From positions 7,226,281-7,290,280 of the forward strand of contig NW_022145599.1 of assembly GCF_000002235.5 (NCBI RefSeq): 64,000 bases of DNA, read 5' to 3'. A model generated the notes under the pieces. The model was given only the letters and a program-made list of their open reading frames with translations, was not told where the DNA came from and searched no databases. Made by a program: the position numbers and the translations under genes. How positions within the stretch are numbered: the stretch's first letter is position 1; each line of letters starts with the position of its first letter. Origin of the DNA: Strongylocentrotus purpuratus (taxonomy: Eukaryota; Echinodermata; Echinoidea; Camarodonta; Strongylocentrotidae). Positions 46,170 through 58,240 of this stretch are shown here, piece by piece.

Positions 46170-49100
46170 TCAGCTATGGTCATCGGTCATCTCAAGGAAT
46201 CTTGTGTAGACATCTCTGCTGCATTCTCCCTTACTGTTGAACACAAACTTGAAGTAGCTACCATCGGCACAGATAGCTATGACGGAGAGAAAGAGAGAGA
46301 GAGAGGGGGAGAGAGAGAGGGGGGGGGGGGAAGAGGATAAGATGGGGGAGAGATAAGGATGAGAGACAGGGAGAGAAAGAGATAATAGAGTTGAGTCAAA
46401 GAGCTTACCTAATGTGTATTTAGTGACTCTTCATAGATAATACTCAAATTTGAATTCTGCCTTTGTGAGGGACATCTTAAATTCCTTGAATTTTATTTAC
46501 AGAATCTGGGGCCTTTAAAAATTAAACATAAATTTGTGTTCAATTCCTATTCCACTTCATAAAGAGTTTCATGACAAATGTAGCTTTGTGCATGATATAT
46601 TGTAAGTAGTGAGTGACTGATCGCAAATTGTGACTTCAACTTAAAATTGATACAAGAGATGACGATTCATGAAGTGATTGTATCAATAGCTGAATGTCTG
46701 CCACAAATAAAGGACTTGTAATACCATTATATAGTGAGAGTCACAAGGAAAGAAATCCAGATTCAACCATCAATATCATTACAATCAGCACATAAATATT
46801 TAGTCAAAGACACTCGCAATGTAGATTATGATGTTTTCGTTAAATTGACACCTCGATCGATAAAATTAAACCGTGGAGCTGAATAGCAATTTTTCTGATT
46901 CATGTCAAATTTGCCAAAATTTTGAAAAAAATTGGTAGTCAGTGCAAGGTTTGATTGTATAGTCTTGATTCTAAATGCATGCACTCAAACATCATAAAAA
47001 GCAATTCCTGGGACCCATTTCACAAAGCCTTCTTTCAATGACATATGACAAAAATCAGTGACAAATCTGCTGATAACCAATCAGAAGCAAGGATTTCACT
47101 AGCGTATTACAAGAACTCATTTTTCACTGATGACAAGTTTTGTGAAAGGGGGCGCTGAACACCATTCATCTCAAACTTGGGCAAAGGTGATTTGGGTATT
47201 CTTTTTGGAAATGACCGGTGCTCAGTCATTTTGTAGAGCAAACTACCATTACAATATATTTCAGCAATTTTACTTTGTGTTAAAGCCTGTCTGCACTAAT
47301 TTGACCAGGAGGGATCATTAGACCTCCCTGCAAGGTCACTGACAGGTGGTTATCTCATCAAATCAGCTCTCAATTAACATAAGAAAAAGGGGATCATGGG
47401 GATCAAAGAATCGCTTAGGCATTGTTTGCTGTGTAGAGGGCGCAAGTAGCTACAAGACATGGAGGTTGAATAGAGGTTTCATTTCATTGACTCGCGCTGT
47501 ATAAACCAAAATATATACTAACCTACAACCGAGTTTGGATCGGAACCGAAGGCACAGATGCACTGGGCGTGATTTGGGACCTGGAATTTACAGAAACTCC
47601 AGGAGGAGTTGAAGTACTTTGGCAGAAAACTGGCTGATGCTAATCTGCAAGGAATAACAGTACAATAATAACAATAACATTACTACTACTGCTGCTACTA
47701 TTAATAATAAAAATAATGACAATAATAAGAAAATACTAATACTGATAGTAATAAAGAATAATAATATTGGATATTTTTATAGCACACAAATCCATCGCAC
47801 ATGGTGCTTATTACAGACGTCCAATATTACCCAGGGTCTAGCTACGCAACTGATTTTAGTTCTGACTTCCAATTTTCCCCCTTTTACCGCTTTCTGCCCC
47901 AAGAGTTAAGTTTTCTGATTATTGTGGAGCTATAGTTTAAATCTTGACCCGCAAAAATAAGCAATCAAAATACGTTTATACATATCGTGCATTCTAGGTG
48001 TGGATTTACTAAAAGGTATATTTCGACAAAATATGCTTTTCATAATGTATTTCTCAGTAGACAGTAGGGAAATTTACATATTTAGAGTGTACACGTACCC
48101 ATTGCTAACTTCATGAGCATCAATTGCATCCTTGCATTGTGCGCGCAAATAGAGCTACGCCTGGTCAATATTTTTTGCTTCACTGCCTAGCAGTCAATAG
48201 TGAATTTCATGTAGTCATTTTTGACTAATCAAAATGCAGAAACCTGATGAGCAGTATGTAATGAATATAGTATGCTTACTGTGATTTCTTGTTCTTCTGT
48301 GCGTCTGCCTCTAATGCAAAGACATGAATGGTTCCATGGTCGCTTGATACACACAGTAGGGTTGAGTCCTGGTTGAAATTAATACTGTATGTGGAGCAAA
48401 AAGTGTTAAGATTACAACTATAGTCGGTAAATAATTAAAAATACCAAAAATATATTTCATATATATTCATGAATGGTTCCATGATACACACAGTAAGGTC
48501 GAGTCCTGGTTGAAATTAATACTGTATATATATGGAGAAACAAATAATACAAGTGCAATAACAGTCTGTAAATAGTTGACAATATCAAAAATATATTACA
48601 TTTATCTAGCACGTAAGAGAATACTTGAATGCGATTTAAAATGTTATCACCATAACTCCTGATTGCTGGATTTCGAGCCGACGCACAAGTGTGCACCATC
48701 TCCACTCCTTGGGGAGTATTCCTACCATTGTGCACTGCATACATACATGTACATGCATGCAGGGGAATGGGAAAAAGCAGTCACATTGGCTTTCAGCAAT
48801 CCTCACAGGTACCCATTATCTTCTGGGTGGAGAGTGGCAATGAAGATTGATATCTCACTAAGGGATGTTATTGCCGTGGCTTGGACTCGAACCACAAACT
48901 ATGATCAAATCTTCTCAGGGTCTGATTAATTTCTTACCAGTATATTTGAGCTCCTCCTGATCCCCTCCTCAACTCTTGGAGTTGCTGGCCATTACTTGTG
49001 TCAAAGACTCTGATCAATGTGCCCTTTCAAAACAAAAGCATTCAAACAAACATTTCAAATGATATATACACATACATCTCAGGGTCTAATATCATTTCTA

Positions 49101-49443
49101 TCAATGTTACAGTTGGCCTTGTACGATATGCGGCAGAGTTCATTTCTTACACATTCTCGTCCACGCTTGTTTATGCAAATGTAATAAAAAATAATATACC
49201 GGAACTTGACAGTATCATCTGCAGAGGGTCAATTTTTGTAGAGATCTTTCAGATTATTTGTTCCATTCGACCAAGTTCCTAATTCAACCAGCCCGCCTTT
49301 TCTTCTTGAGTTATGAAAAACAAACAAAAAAGTAGTGCTGTAGTCAAACGTTTAACCGTCCGGTATCCGACCGCCCATGGCGGATTCCGTTTTCAATTGG
49401 ACGGTTTCGTTTTCCCGATTTTTTTAAAAAAAATTTTTTAATA

Positions 49444-49474
<31 letters not shown>

Positions 49475-51114
49475 TTTCGATTTATGCCCCTCCACCTGGC
49501 ACTATGCCTGGCAATGTCTCCCAGCTCAGTAATCTGTGTGTTGACTCACCACTCCAAAACTAGAACAACACTCCAATTTGTCTGTCATCTTGTTTTGAAA
49601 GTAATCTTTGTAATAGATCTCATCATCTCAATATGTAGTTTATAATAATAATTCATCCAACTTTTACACAAGGTTCTGTCCTAGGTCCTCTACTGTTTTT
49701 AATTTACATTAATGATCTTACACCTTCTTCTAAAAACAACATTGTTACAATTATTTGTGACAAGTTCACAAGCACAAATCGGCCCCTTTAAATGCACCTC
49801 GCAGTTAAATGAAAGTTGCCGACAGAGTCGGTAAAATTTTTTTTTTTTTTTTTTTTTTAAATCGTTTAACCGAAAACCGTCCGGTTTTGACTGGCGGTTA
49901 AACGGAATTGGAGATATCCGTGATGTTACAGCACTACAAAAAAGTCTGACTTAAAGTTGATTTTAGTCTTTGTGAAACACCCCCCTGGTGTAGCTTCTCT
50001 TACCCTATCCGATGCTGTCGCTAATCTTGATCCTTGGTGGTTGAACGTCAGACAGCTTAGGGTGCCCTCGTGTGCTGTTATATCGAGAGGAGGTTTGTCT
50101 GTCTGAGCAAGATCAACAATCTGTACGTGGCCAGTTTTTGTAGCTGGAAAGGCAAGCAATGAGTTGTTGCTGTTTGGACACAGAACACAGAGACCTGGAA
50201 AAAAAAGCAGAGAAACATAGTTTGGTAAAGAATCTGAATTTGAAAGGGATTGATAAAGACCATTTTTTTTTTTTGATATACGAAAATAAAAAAAAATTAA
50301 TTTTCGTGGCTCACATATGTGCATGTTTGCAAATCGATGTCTACTAAAAAGAGGGCAATCCTCACACACTGAATAAATGATAATCCTATTGATAGACTAT
50401 TTTCTTTTAAAATTCAAGAACACTTTCATGCATAATAGAAGACTTTAACAAAAATGTTGGATAATAATACCTTTCATGATATGTATCAGATGTTTATTTT
50501 ACATGTGTATTTTCACAATTTGTTTGCATACTTTTCCATTCGACTTTGGACTTTGCTCTGTGAAAAATGTACATGTTAGTGTGGAGCCCTGAATAGAGAC
50601 CTGACATTTGCTCCTGCAACAATTGCTCTATGCTTCATTTTGTCAAAGGGATAGGGTTAAGGTTGCAGTTGGGTTTTAGACTTTTTGGTTAGCTTTAGGG
50701 TTAGGGTTAGGTATAATATGGGTCCAGGGTTGAAGGTAGGAATTGGGTTGATGTAGGAAACTGATGAGGAGCAATTGTCATAGGAGCAAGTGTTGTACAA
50801 TTCTCCCTCATTAACTGGCAGTGACAACCTGACAACAATACAAAGACTCTGCATGCTACAGGATCATCAAGTTTTAAGCTGTCACAATGTGGTTTAGAGG
50901 TCTATATCACTTGACCCTTGAAGCAATATATCTAGGTTCAAACCTAGTTTGCAGGCACAAACCCGTGTCAGTCGTAAGCAATAGAGGCTGCATCGAGAGA
51001 CTCTGCTGACTGTAAGGTCTTTGTACCTTAGCTGCTTCTGACACAGCCAGAGACTGACGGAGCTAGGCTCTGCTTTGCTCATGGTTTTAGTAATTGTGGT
51101 AAAGTTCTTGGCAC

Positions 51115-51147
<33 letters not shown>

Positions 51148-54100
51148 GGCATTTCTATAGCGTTGTCTATCTAGAAATTTTATTCTAAGGCGCATTTATT
51201 ATTACCCCGGCGTTAGCCTAGCTGCCATTATAGTGCTCCAGCATTTCAAGGAATTAATACCTGCCAGGTACCCATTTACATCACCTGGGTTGAGTGTGGC
51301 AAATGTAGATCAATGTCTTGCCAAAGGACATTAGTGCTGTTGCGGGACTCGAACCACGGACCTTGTGATCGACAGTCCGGTGACATATCCACTCGACCAC
51401 GACACCTCTATGATTGACTCATACTGTACCTTTAGGGTTCATACAGGTGTCGAAGACATGGAGCTGTTGAGGGTTCTGGGTGAATGTGTAGACCTTGATC
51501 ATAGACTGTAAGATCACAACTATCCTGTAATAAAAAAATAAACAATAAAAAATAAAGATATTAAAACAGACAAATGCTAGTATCATAACGTATTGAGCTG
51601 TTACTAGTTCTGAGCGGGAAAACACTAGACACTTAATGTGAAACCCTTTCTATCCTGTAATTAAAAACATATTGTATACTGATTTTCAGTTGTATCAATA
51701 AAAACCAGAAGCAAATAGCAGTTTAATCTATGCACTTAAAAAGTAAGACCACTACTGTCCGATACTTTTTTTTTTAATGACTCATTGTTTAAGTGAACCA
51801 AACAATATATTTAAATCTTAACCTATTCAGAATGACACAAGATACTCTAGAAATGAAACCTTTGTGCTTTAATGCTAGTATATCAATATTTACATTAGCA
51901 TCTTCATTTAACAGCACTAAACCGCAAATACATGTGAAGCGCAAAAGTGACACTTGCATATATGTCAGGATCGCTCGCTATCAAAGTATAAGAGGTAATT
52001 GTATTTATGGAGATATAATCTTTGCCACACTGTGTAAAGGTCAAGTTGTTTGTAAATTCCCCTTGAGAGTGTCAGTCATAATTGTATACTGAAAGGTATC
52101 CCTGCTATGGGCTGGGCTACCCAGAAGAAAAAAAAATTGGCTCCATTTTAAGATAACTAGTATGTTTGGTCCTCTTTACAAAACAATGAAATGCCTGAAA
52201 CACTAGTACTGGTCATCTGATTATATTGTATAGTATACACAACAATTGACTGTCATTTTTACTGTGAGGTTTTGGTTTTGGTTTTGATCAAAACGAAAAG
52301 ACAATGACTCGATCTTGCAGAAGCTCATATAATGATATTGTTTGTATCCGTGTGTCCATATGAATATGTCATTGTACATTTGCTACTGTGTATTATGTAT
52401 ATTATTTTCTTATGTATATTGTTCATGTGCTTTATGTAATGCCAACAACTGAATTTCCAAATGCACCAATAAAATTAATCTAAATCTGAATATACTGCTC
52501 ATAGAAATGGACATCTGGGACTACACTTACATGTGGCATGAAAGTTTGGTCCAAACTTTTCAGCTAGTTCTTGTTGCATTTCAAATGTTACACTTTGAGT
52601 ATGATGGCATTAATAAGCAATGCTTCTATGGGGAAACTATATTCTTCCAAAGTGACATACGTACAAAGAATGACAAACTCTCACAAAAATAAAATCTTTA
52701 CCACAACTTTAATAAAGATAAAGTTGAATTCTGGTCATGTGATTGCATTGTGAAAGAAATGGTGTGGAATCGATCAGAAAAGGTTGATCATCTAGCTGAC
52801 AAGTATTGGTGTGTATTGCAAGGTTCTGGAATCATCAAAATCATAAGACATTTGGCCCAGTCTTGGTAATATACTACACGAACATCTGGCATAAAAATCT
52901 GTCCCAATTTTTATGCTGTTACATGCAATATTCAGAATATTAAGGCATTTTAAGAGCCATATTTTCAGGGAACATTTGTTATCTAATATTCTTCCACACT
53001 TGTATACCGGTGCTAACAATGATAACGCTCACAAAATATTTTTCACCTCTTCCCAGAAACTAACCTTCTCTTCAATGTTCTCTTTAACTATCCATCAATT
53101 TCAGGCAAGCCTTAATATGAAACTTTTTACAGTGCATACTGTTAAATTCTTTTAAGCAATTGGAATGTCACATAATATGTCTTGTAAAAAATAAATAAAT
53201 AATTTTTCTTGAGGTTTAGTTCCCTTGAACCCACTGACCACTGCATCCTCTAATTTCCACAGGCTTTAATACAGGGATTACCTGGTACCAGAGGTCAATG
53301 GGTTTAGGGGGGGGGGGGAGGCATTAACAGTTTACCTGTCTCTTCTTAATCGTACACTCTTGACTTCGCTGGAGAACTCCAGCTCAATCACATGTTTCTT
53401 CTTCAGATCATCCCAGATCATAGCTGTAGTCAAAGAAATTAATTGAAAGAACAATTATAGATTTGACATAAAAAATACTGAAACATTCAGCAAGGTTGGA
53501 ATAACCCTTATGTTCATCTACATGTACAGCCAATCCCAACCCATTATGGATGCAGTTTGTCATGCCACTTACTTGTTTACCAGGGGTTCTAGACCATAAG
53601 ATCACTATTAAAGGGGGTGTAGCATGGTAAATACTGGTTAAAGCCATCTACTAATTCTTTTTGACAACTGCATGTAAACAAATGGACTTGATTAGCGGTC
53701 AGTGCGCGCTAGCATTCACGAAACAAACCAAAGTTCTCATCACGCTTCGGATTTACGTATGTTGCACGCGTGTGAATGCTGAAGTCGCGTCGTCCGTAGT
53801 CGTATTATACCTGATTGGCCCCGAATCAGGCCACGGGAAAGACACGTAGTCTCGTCATGCTTCACCCCCTTTATTAATCAGATGATGACGGGATATGGAG
53901 TGGAAGTCTTGGGGCCTTTGTTTACCAGGCCCCCATTTGTGTCAAAGCCTGCACTAGATTAAATGTTACCTTTAAAACTTTCACAGAGAAAAATGAAATT
54001 TTTGTGTAGAATTAATAGTCAAATGAGGTGCGTTTAGACCATCTCATCTAAAGTAGACTTTAATTGATGGCTTAATTGTCCATACCGGTACCTGCCAACA

Positions 54101-57100
54101 TTTGAGAATAAGAAATCTGTACCCTTAGCGGGGGACTGGGGGTGCAGCCCTTGGGGGTCAAGGGGCATTGCTCCTGCAGGGGTACAGGCATACATGTACA
54201 TGTATGTGTGTATTGAACAGGCAATCGCACAGCCTTACCATGGCCATGTATACAGCGGCAGTGTAGCTGGCAGTAAAGGGTTAAATCTGTACAAGAAAGC
54301 AGCTCAATCTTGCAGCTATTCAACGTACACAGTACGCAAACTCTCAATTCACGGCTAACAAAAAAAAAATCAGAATATTCTGACTAAATCGCAATAGAAC
54401 TTTTGCAGGTATGCTTGTCCTTAATCAGTGCTTAATTTCATTCAATACCCATCACAAGGCATTGGCAAAAATATGAGAAATGACTCACAAACACTGTAGT
54501 CACATATCATTTGCATATTATCTTGTGGAAGAATCACAACCTTCGACCCTCTTTATGGTGTGAGTTCTTTCCTTCCCCAAAGTGAATAGATGATTAAAAC
54601 ATTAAATCTTCTGTGAACATACCGTTCACTAGCTTTGTGGCATGACAGAATTTTCCTGAATCGAGACGTGTAGCTGTGCATAACAAACGTCAATGTCACT
54701 ACTATTGGAGGAACAAAAGTTCTGTTGTTATACCCAACAAGATAAGAAGCGATCCACAGTCCCGCCGTGAGTGATTCATAGTGATCGCGACACTGCATTT
54801 CTCTACTAAAGTGATAGGAATTTAAATCAACATCAATAACAACACCTCGTAAGCCACCATACGGCCCAGATTACATCTACATCCCCCAACCCAAATTCCA
54901 TCTTCAGCCTACTTTTTGTGTTACCGGTATGTAGATTGAAAGTTTAATTGTACCTTTATTAGGAGGGTAGTGTGGGTTCTTGCCACCCCCTACCAATGCA
55001 AGGTAGTTGCATCTAAACAGCATCTCGACATGCCCAACTCCACCATCGGTAAAATCTGCGTAAAGAAAACAAGATGAAAACATTTTATTTGAAAGTGAAA
55101 TCTTAGTTCTTAAATAAATGTAGCGCCCAGTCATACACAATAATCATGTATCCTGACTTGTTTAATAATTCACACATACATGTAAATAAGCATAGTTGAA
55201 TTGATGTCACATTATTGGACTACCTTGATTGCCTTGGTCATTTATGGTATCCTTGATTATCAGCATCTGCTCTGTTCTCCTGTTTATCAGATTGTAAAGG
55301 AATGACTTGTATGTGTATGCTTTTATGGGAATTTATTAAATTGAACTTGAAAACTTGAAATGGAGAACTACAACACTCCTACAACTATTTCTCAAGCAAC
55401 ATTATTTTCTAATAGAACCGCTCTGTCCTTTATACACCTCTAGCTATTTCAATTACGACTTGAATACTTTCTACAATTATCTTAATTCAATAATTCTTAA
55501 TATCTGATATCATAACTTAATCAGACTTATTTACGTTTACGTTTAGGGACCTACCTTTAACGTCACCATCCAAAAGATGCGACTCAGTTTCAAACCTGTG
55601 TCCGATCAGAATTATTTTGTAGGCAAAGAAATAGAGATGACAACCCACATTAACGCTAGACCAACTCATATCTCATCATTTAACAAACAACTTGAACAGT
55701 CAGCAGTTGTCCTTTTTTTTCTTAGTGGACCATTTTGGTTTCCCTTGGTGGGAAATATGGATTTATTCATATTCAGGAAAAAGATATAGAAATCTCCTGC
55801 CCAAAGCAGTCTCCACTCTATAATATACCTGTAAAGATTGTTACACGCTGTAGGTATAACCCTTACAGGTCACTTAGCAATTTGCAAAACTAATGAAACT
55901 AAACGATTGCTTACCTTGTCTCTCTTTCTCTTTCAGAGGGTCACAGTTGTAGACTCTAAAACCAGACTCCATTCCACATGCAAAACATCCTGTATGAAAT
56001 TTATAAAAAAAACACTATCAAATAACTCTCACAAATGGAGGACAGCTAGAGTCTCAAAGTTCAAGATTTTGACACTTAATGATTCTTAAAATCTCTTAAT
56101 ATAATAATAATAATCATAATATTCTGCTTATATAGCGCTTAATACAATGTCTCTATTAAAGCGCTTTACAGATATACTATAACCCCGGTCATTGGATTCA
56201 GTGCTTGCCCGCACAAGCTCCACTCGCCAGGCGTTATTTGACGCTCAAAAACTGTTGGACCAACTATGACGGTCGCATCCTACCGGGTACCCATTTAACA
56301 CCTGGGTGGAGAGTAGCAAGTGCAGGTTAATATCTTGCCAAAGGATATTTGTGCCGGATTTGGATTTGAACCCTCGACCTTCGCATCTCCAGTCAAGTGC
56401 CTTAAACCACTCGACCTGGACACTCCAATGACTCAAACAATGAAAACAAAGTTCAGCAAGGATTATGCGCAATCGCAAGTGGTCATTCGCAAAATAAAAA
56501 ACAAATTAATTCATCTCACAATTTGACAATTATTATTTTAATTTTATGATGTATTGTGCACTGTACTTTGTCCCTAGATACTGCTATTGTATTTGTAACA
56601 TTCATTGACTGCTTTCGAGTAGGCGCATTCTGTACGGTTCACAATTAATGTAATTCATATAAATTTATATTTGATTTCAATACATAACAAAGAATTGCAA
56701 TCAAATTTACACTGTTACATGTAGGTTTCATTTGTTAAAGGATTTACCAAAATAACACTCTCTCTAATTTCAAAATTTAACTTCAAACAAAGTCGGCGGC
56801 AGTAAAGACAAAACTGTTTGGGAGGTTGCCTTGCAATTAAGCTACAACTTAATTTTCTAGTTGCAGCAATAAATTTGAGTAGAAACGAAATCACAGATCG
56901 AAAATCATTGAATAGACCATCACATTTCCTTATCAACTTATAGTTATATTGTTAAAAATCTCAGAGAAACTTTGTTCACCCCTCTTTCAGAGACGCCAAG
57001 TTCAAAGATCGGCAATGCGTGACATTTTCATTATTCGGCACGGGTATAACACACGTACTATAAGGTCTAGACCCTATAGCGTTTTTTCAAAATCAAGCGT

Positions 57101-57583
57101 CGTGCGCAAGAGCATTTTCAGACCCTCGAAATGCATGATGTCATGTCTACTACGTGATACTTGGTAGCTCTGCACTTTCATAATCATAGATCTGTAATCA
57201 CTGATAATTTAGAAATAAAACATACAATTATTACTGGTAGGTATTTTGTTAATGTTATCACCATTTTGTTAAAATGATGCCCTGCGCCCGTACTCAGACT
57301 CAGTAAAGAACACTGACTAAGTAACGTGATCATGATACCTGCCCTTCCCTTTTTGAATTAGTGTCAGTCTTAAATCTTAGGACTTTATCTGGGTAATTTT
57401 CATCTGATTCAGAAGCAGAGCTTCATTACCTATAGCTATCTCACGTTAGCTGCCAAAGGTCGAACAGACGTGAATCCTATCGGGGCGGCTGCGGCTACTA
57501 CACTCACCATTATCTTGGTTGAATCCCGCGTAGAGGAGACTGTTGTCGTACGAAGTTTCGCCTTTTCTTTCGCCCAGATTCAT
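46170..57583 (-). CDS. WDR45B: WDR45B / WIPI3 orthologue (PROPPIN), complete, 10 coding exons
   Basis: Exons in transcript order: 57583-57508, 55989-55915, 55055-54954, 53423-53336, 51524-51430, 50194-50004, 49023-48938, 48384-48280, 47644-47523 and 46276-46170. All have GT-AG borders and consistent phases, totalling 1047 bp and 348 residues (human WDR45B is 344). WIPI proteins are seven-bladed propellers that bind PtdIns3P and PtdIns(3,5)P2 on autophagic membranes. Diagnostic blocks are [80 protein letters not shown], the lipid-binding LRRG at about 227-230 and [20 protein letters not shown] followed by PPNK, and CPNSNNSLL, fit WDR45B and not WDR45. The start [15 protein letters not shown] differs from the human N-terminus but keeps MNL. 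Confidence 0.96.
46270..46345. repeat. GA microsatellite and G run adjoining last WDR45B exon
   Basis: On the minus strand the polypyrimidine tract before the last exon's acceptor is formed by this CT/C-rich run (46281-46335), ending CTCCGTCATAG. As at the ARMH2-like exon 2, simple repeat serves as splice-site sequence. Confidence 0.8.
47008..47157. mobile_element. Short MITE, copy 2, in WDR45B intron
   Basis: Colinear with 45002-45152 in the same orientation, ending TTTTGTGAAAGGGGGCGCTG. It lies in the last intron of WDR45B. Confidence 0.78.
47280..47470. repeat. Dispersed repeat, copy 2 (partner 20391-20570)
   Basis: Starts GCCTGTCTGCACTAATTTGA and matches the intronic repeat of the SRCR gene in the same orientation, with scattered substitutions. 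It ends about 55 bp from exon 9 of WDR45B. Confidence 0.75.
48463..48625 (-). pseudogene. Partial tandem copy of WDR45B exon 8 in intron 7
   Basis: The segment repeats about 150 bp of 48314-48460. It includes the acceptor end (ATACAG), the first two-thirds of exon 8 (TATTAATTTCAACCAGGACT onward) and flanking intron. Within the exon part about 8 bases are missing between TGTGTATCA and TGGAACC, which breaks the frame, and the donor half is absent. It is thus a dead exon fragment from a local duplication. Confidence 0.85.
48660..48925 (-). mobile_element. SINE with shared core, - orientation
   Basis: On the minus strand a B-box-like GGTTCGAGTCC is followed by the core seen on + as CTGGGTGGAGAGTGGCAA and CAGGTACCCATT. 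The A box is not clear and the tail is not evident, so it is truncated or diverged. It ends about 13 bp from exon 7 of WDR45B. Confidence 0.7.
49333..49936. mobile_element. hAT-type element, family D, carrying a reverse-transcriptase fragment
   Basis: The identical octamer CAAAAAAG flanks both ends (49325-49332 and 49937-49944). Ends TAGTGCTGTA and TACAGCACTA are exactly inverted, and further inside GTTTAACCG and CCGTCCGG motifs recur in inverse. Poly-T/A runs lie at 49440-49471 and 49838-49860. A LINE-type RT segment sits inside at 49663-49762. The element is in WDR45B intron 6, its right end 67 bases from exon 6. Confidence 0.88.
49663..49762 (+). mobile_element. LINE reverse-transcriptase fragment inside hAT element
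   Basis: Reads [20 protein letters not shown] then [13 protein letters not shown]. The [17 protein letters not shown] block is the conserved RT motif upstream of the catalytic FADD box. At the place of FADD the sequence reads ICD, so the catalytic site is not conserved. Only ~100 bp are recognisable. Confidence 0.85.
51118..51411 (-). mobile_element. tRNA-derived SINE with long AAT tail, - orientation
   Basis: Minus-strand head GTGTCGTGGTCGAGTGGATA and B box GGTTCGAGTCCC, same core and CAGGTACCCATT block as 39301-39594, and an (ATT)n tail at 51118-51147. The intact boxes and long tail suggest a recent copy. It ends about 20 bp from exon 5 of WDR45B. Confidence 0.9.
52250..52500 (+). mobile_element. 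Possible LINE 3' tail in WDR45B intron
   Basis: The stretch ends AACTGAATTTCCAAATGCAC then AATAAAATTAATCTAAATC, a composition and motif order common at 3' ends of CR1-like LINEs. No coding part, no clear target duplication. Confidence 0.4.
52709..52870. mobile_element. TTAA MITE family 1, truncated inverted copy
   Basis: From AAAGATAAAGTTGAATTC on, the sequence is the reverse complement of the right part of 897-1296, sharing GATTGCATTGTGAAAG, GGTTGATCATCTAGC and CAAGGTTCTGGAATCATCAA. It stops near CTTGGTAATATA; the other end is missing. Confidence 0.82.
53608..53875. mobile_element. MITE with AAGGGGGTG termini
   Basis: Left TTAAAGGGGGTGTAGCATGG and right CATGCTTCACCCCCTTTATT are inverted at about 17 of 19 positions. 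ATTA occurs at both outer edges. The interior is GC-richer than the intron around it. It lies in WDR45B intron 3. A 3-bp TTA/TAA target would suggest PIF/Harbinger, but the exact border is ambiguous. Confidence 0.75.
56101..56427 (-). mobile_element. tRNA-derived SINE, second family, - orientation
   Basis: Minus-strand head has A box GGTCGAGTGGTTTAAGGC and B box GGGTTCAAATCC at tRNA-like spacing. The core CACCTGGGTGGAGAGTAGCA is shared with the other SINEs, but the body between core and ATT tail (AGCGCTTTAATAGAG region, 56101-56260) differs. It lies in WDR45B intron 1. Confidence 0.85.
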
Positions 57584-58102
57584 GGTCGACTCTGATGCCG
57601 TCTTAATTTCTCACCTGATTGTGCTGACTGTTCCAAATGTTCACAGAACTCTCATGGATAAATAGGAATGTAAAGGTCTATCTCCGTCGAAGAAAGTCTA
57701 AGACAATGAGTGTGAATCATCTAAATTAGATTTTAACTTTCAATAGATCTAGACCACTAGATAGCAAGCGCTACTAAGTACACACCGCGTACCGTGCACT
57801 CGCTATTGCAATGTTGGACATCCGGCAAAGGTGAAAGATAGGTCGGATATAAATTTATGAAGAAAAATGAGGGGGAAAAAGTTCCGACAGGCTTATTTAT
57901 TATTTGGCAACATCTTTCTCTGGAAGCATTATTTTCGGGAGAATATCATGAAAACCTATGGTCAAAAGACACGAAATCAGATACAAAGAAACCACAGTCC
58001 AAACGGAGAGGACGGTTTACCATCATAGCAACTGTCAGTGCTGAGCTCAATAAATCATGAACGACCACGCCCCCTGACCCTGGAGTTTCGATGAAACGCC
58101 CC

Positions 58103-58146
<44 letters not shown>

Positions 58147-58232
58147 ACTCTCAGCCGAGTATTCCCCTACATTTTTTTTACACAGAACTTTATCGGGAAC
58201 CACACTGACCCTCTCGATCCCCACTGGTTATC
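57584..58232. promoter_or_regulatory. WDR45B upstream region
   Basis: 5' UTR and promoter of WDR45B are expected here on the minus strand, immediately above the ATG at 57583. No TATA box or other motif was assigned. A CT microsatellite lies at 58107-58146. Confidence 0.35.
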
Positions 58233-58240
58233 ATCATAAG

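Noticed and set aside
50690-50722. Telomere-like TTAGGG repeats
   Set aside because: Only about two to three units (TTTAGGGTTAGGGTTAGG); too short to indicate an interstitial telomere block.
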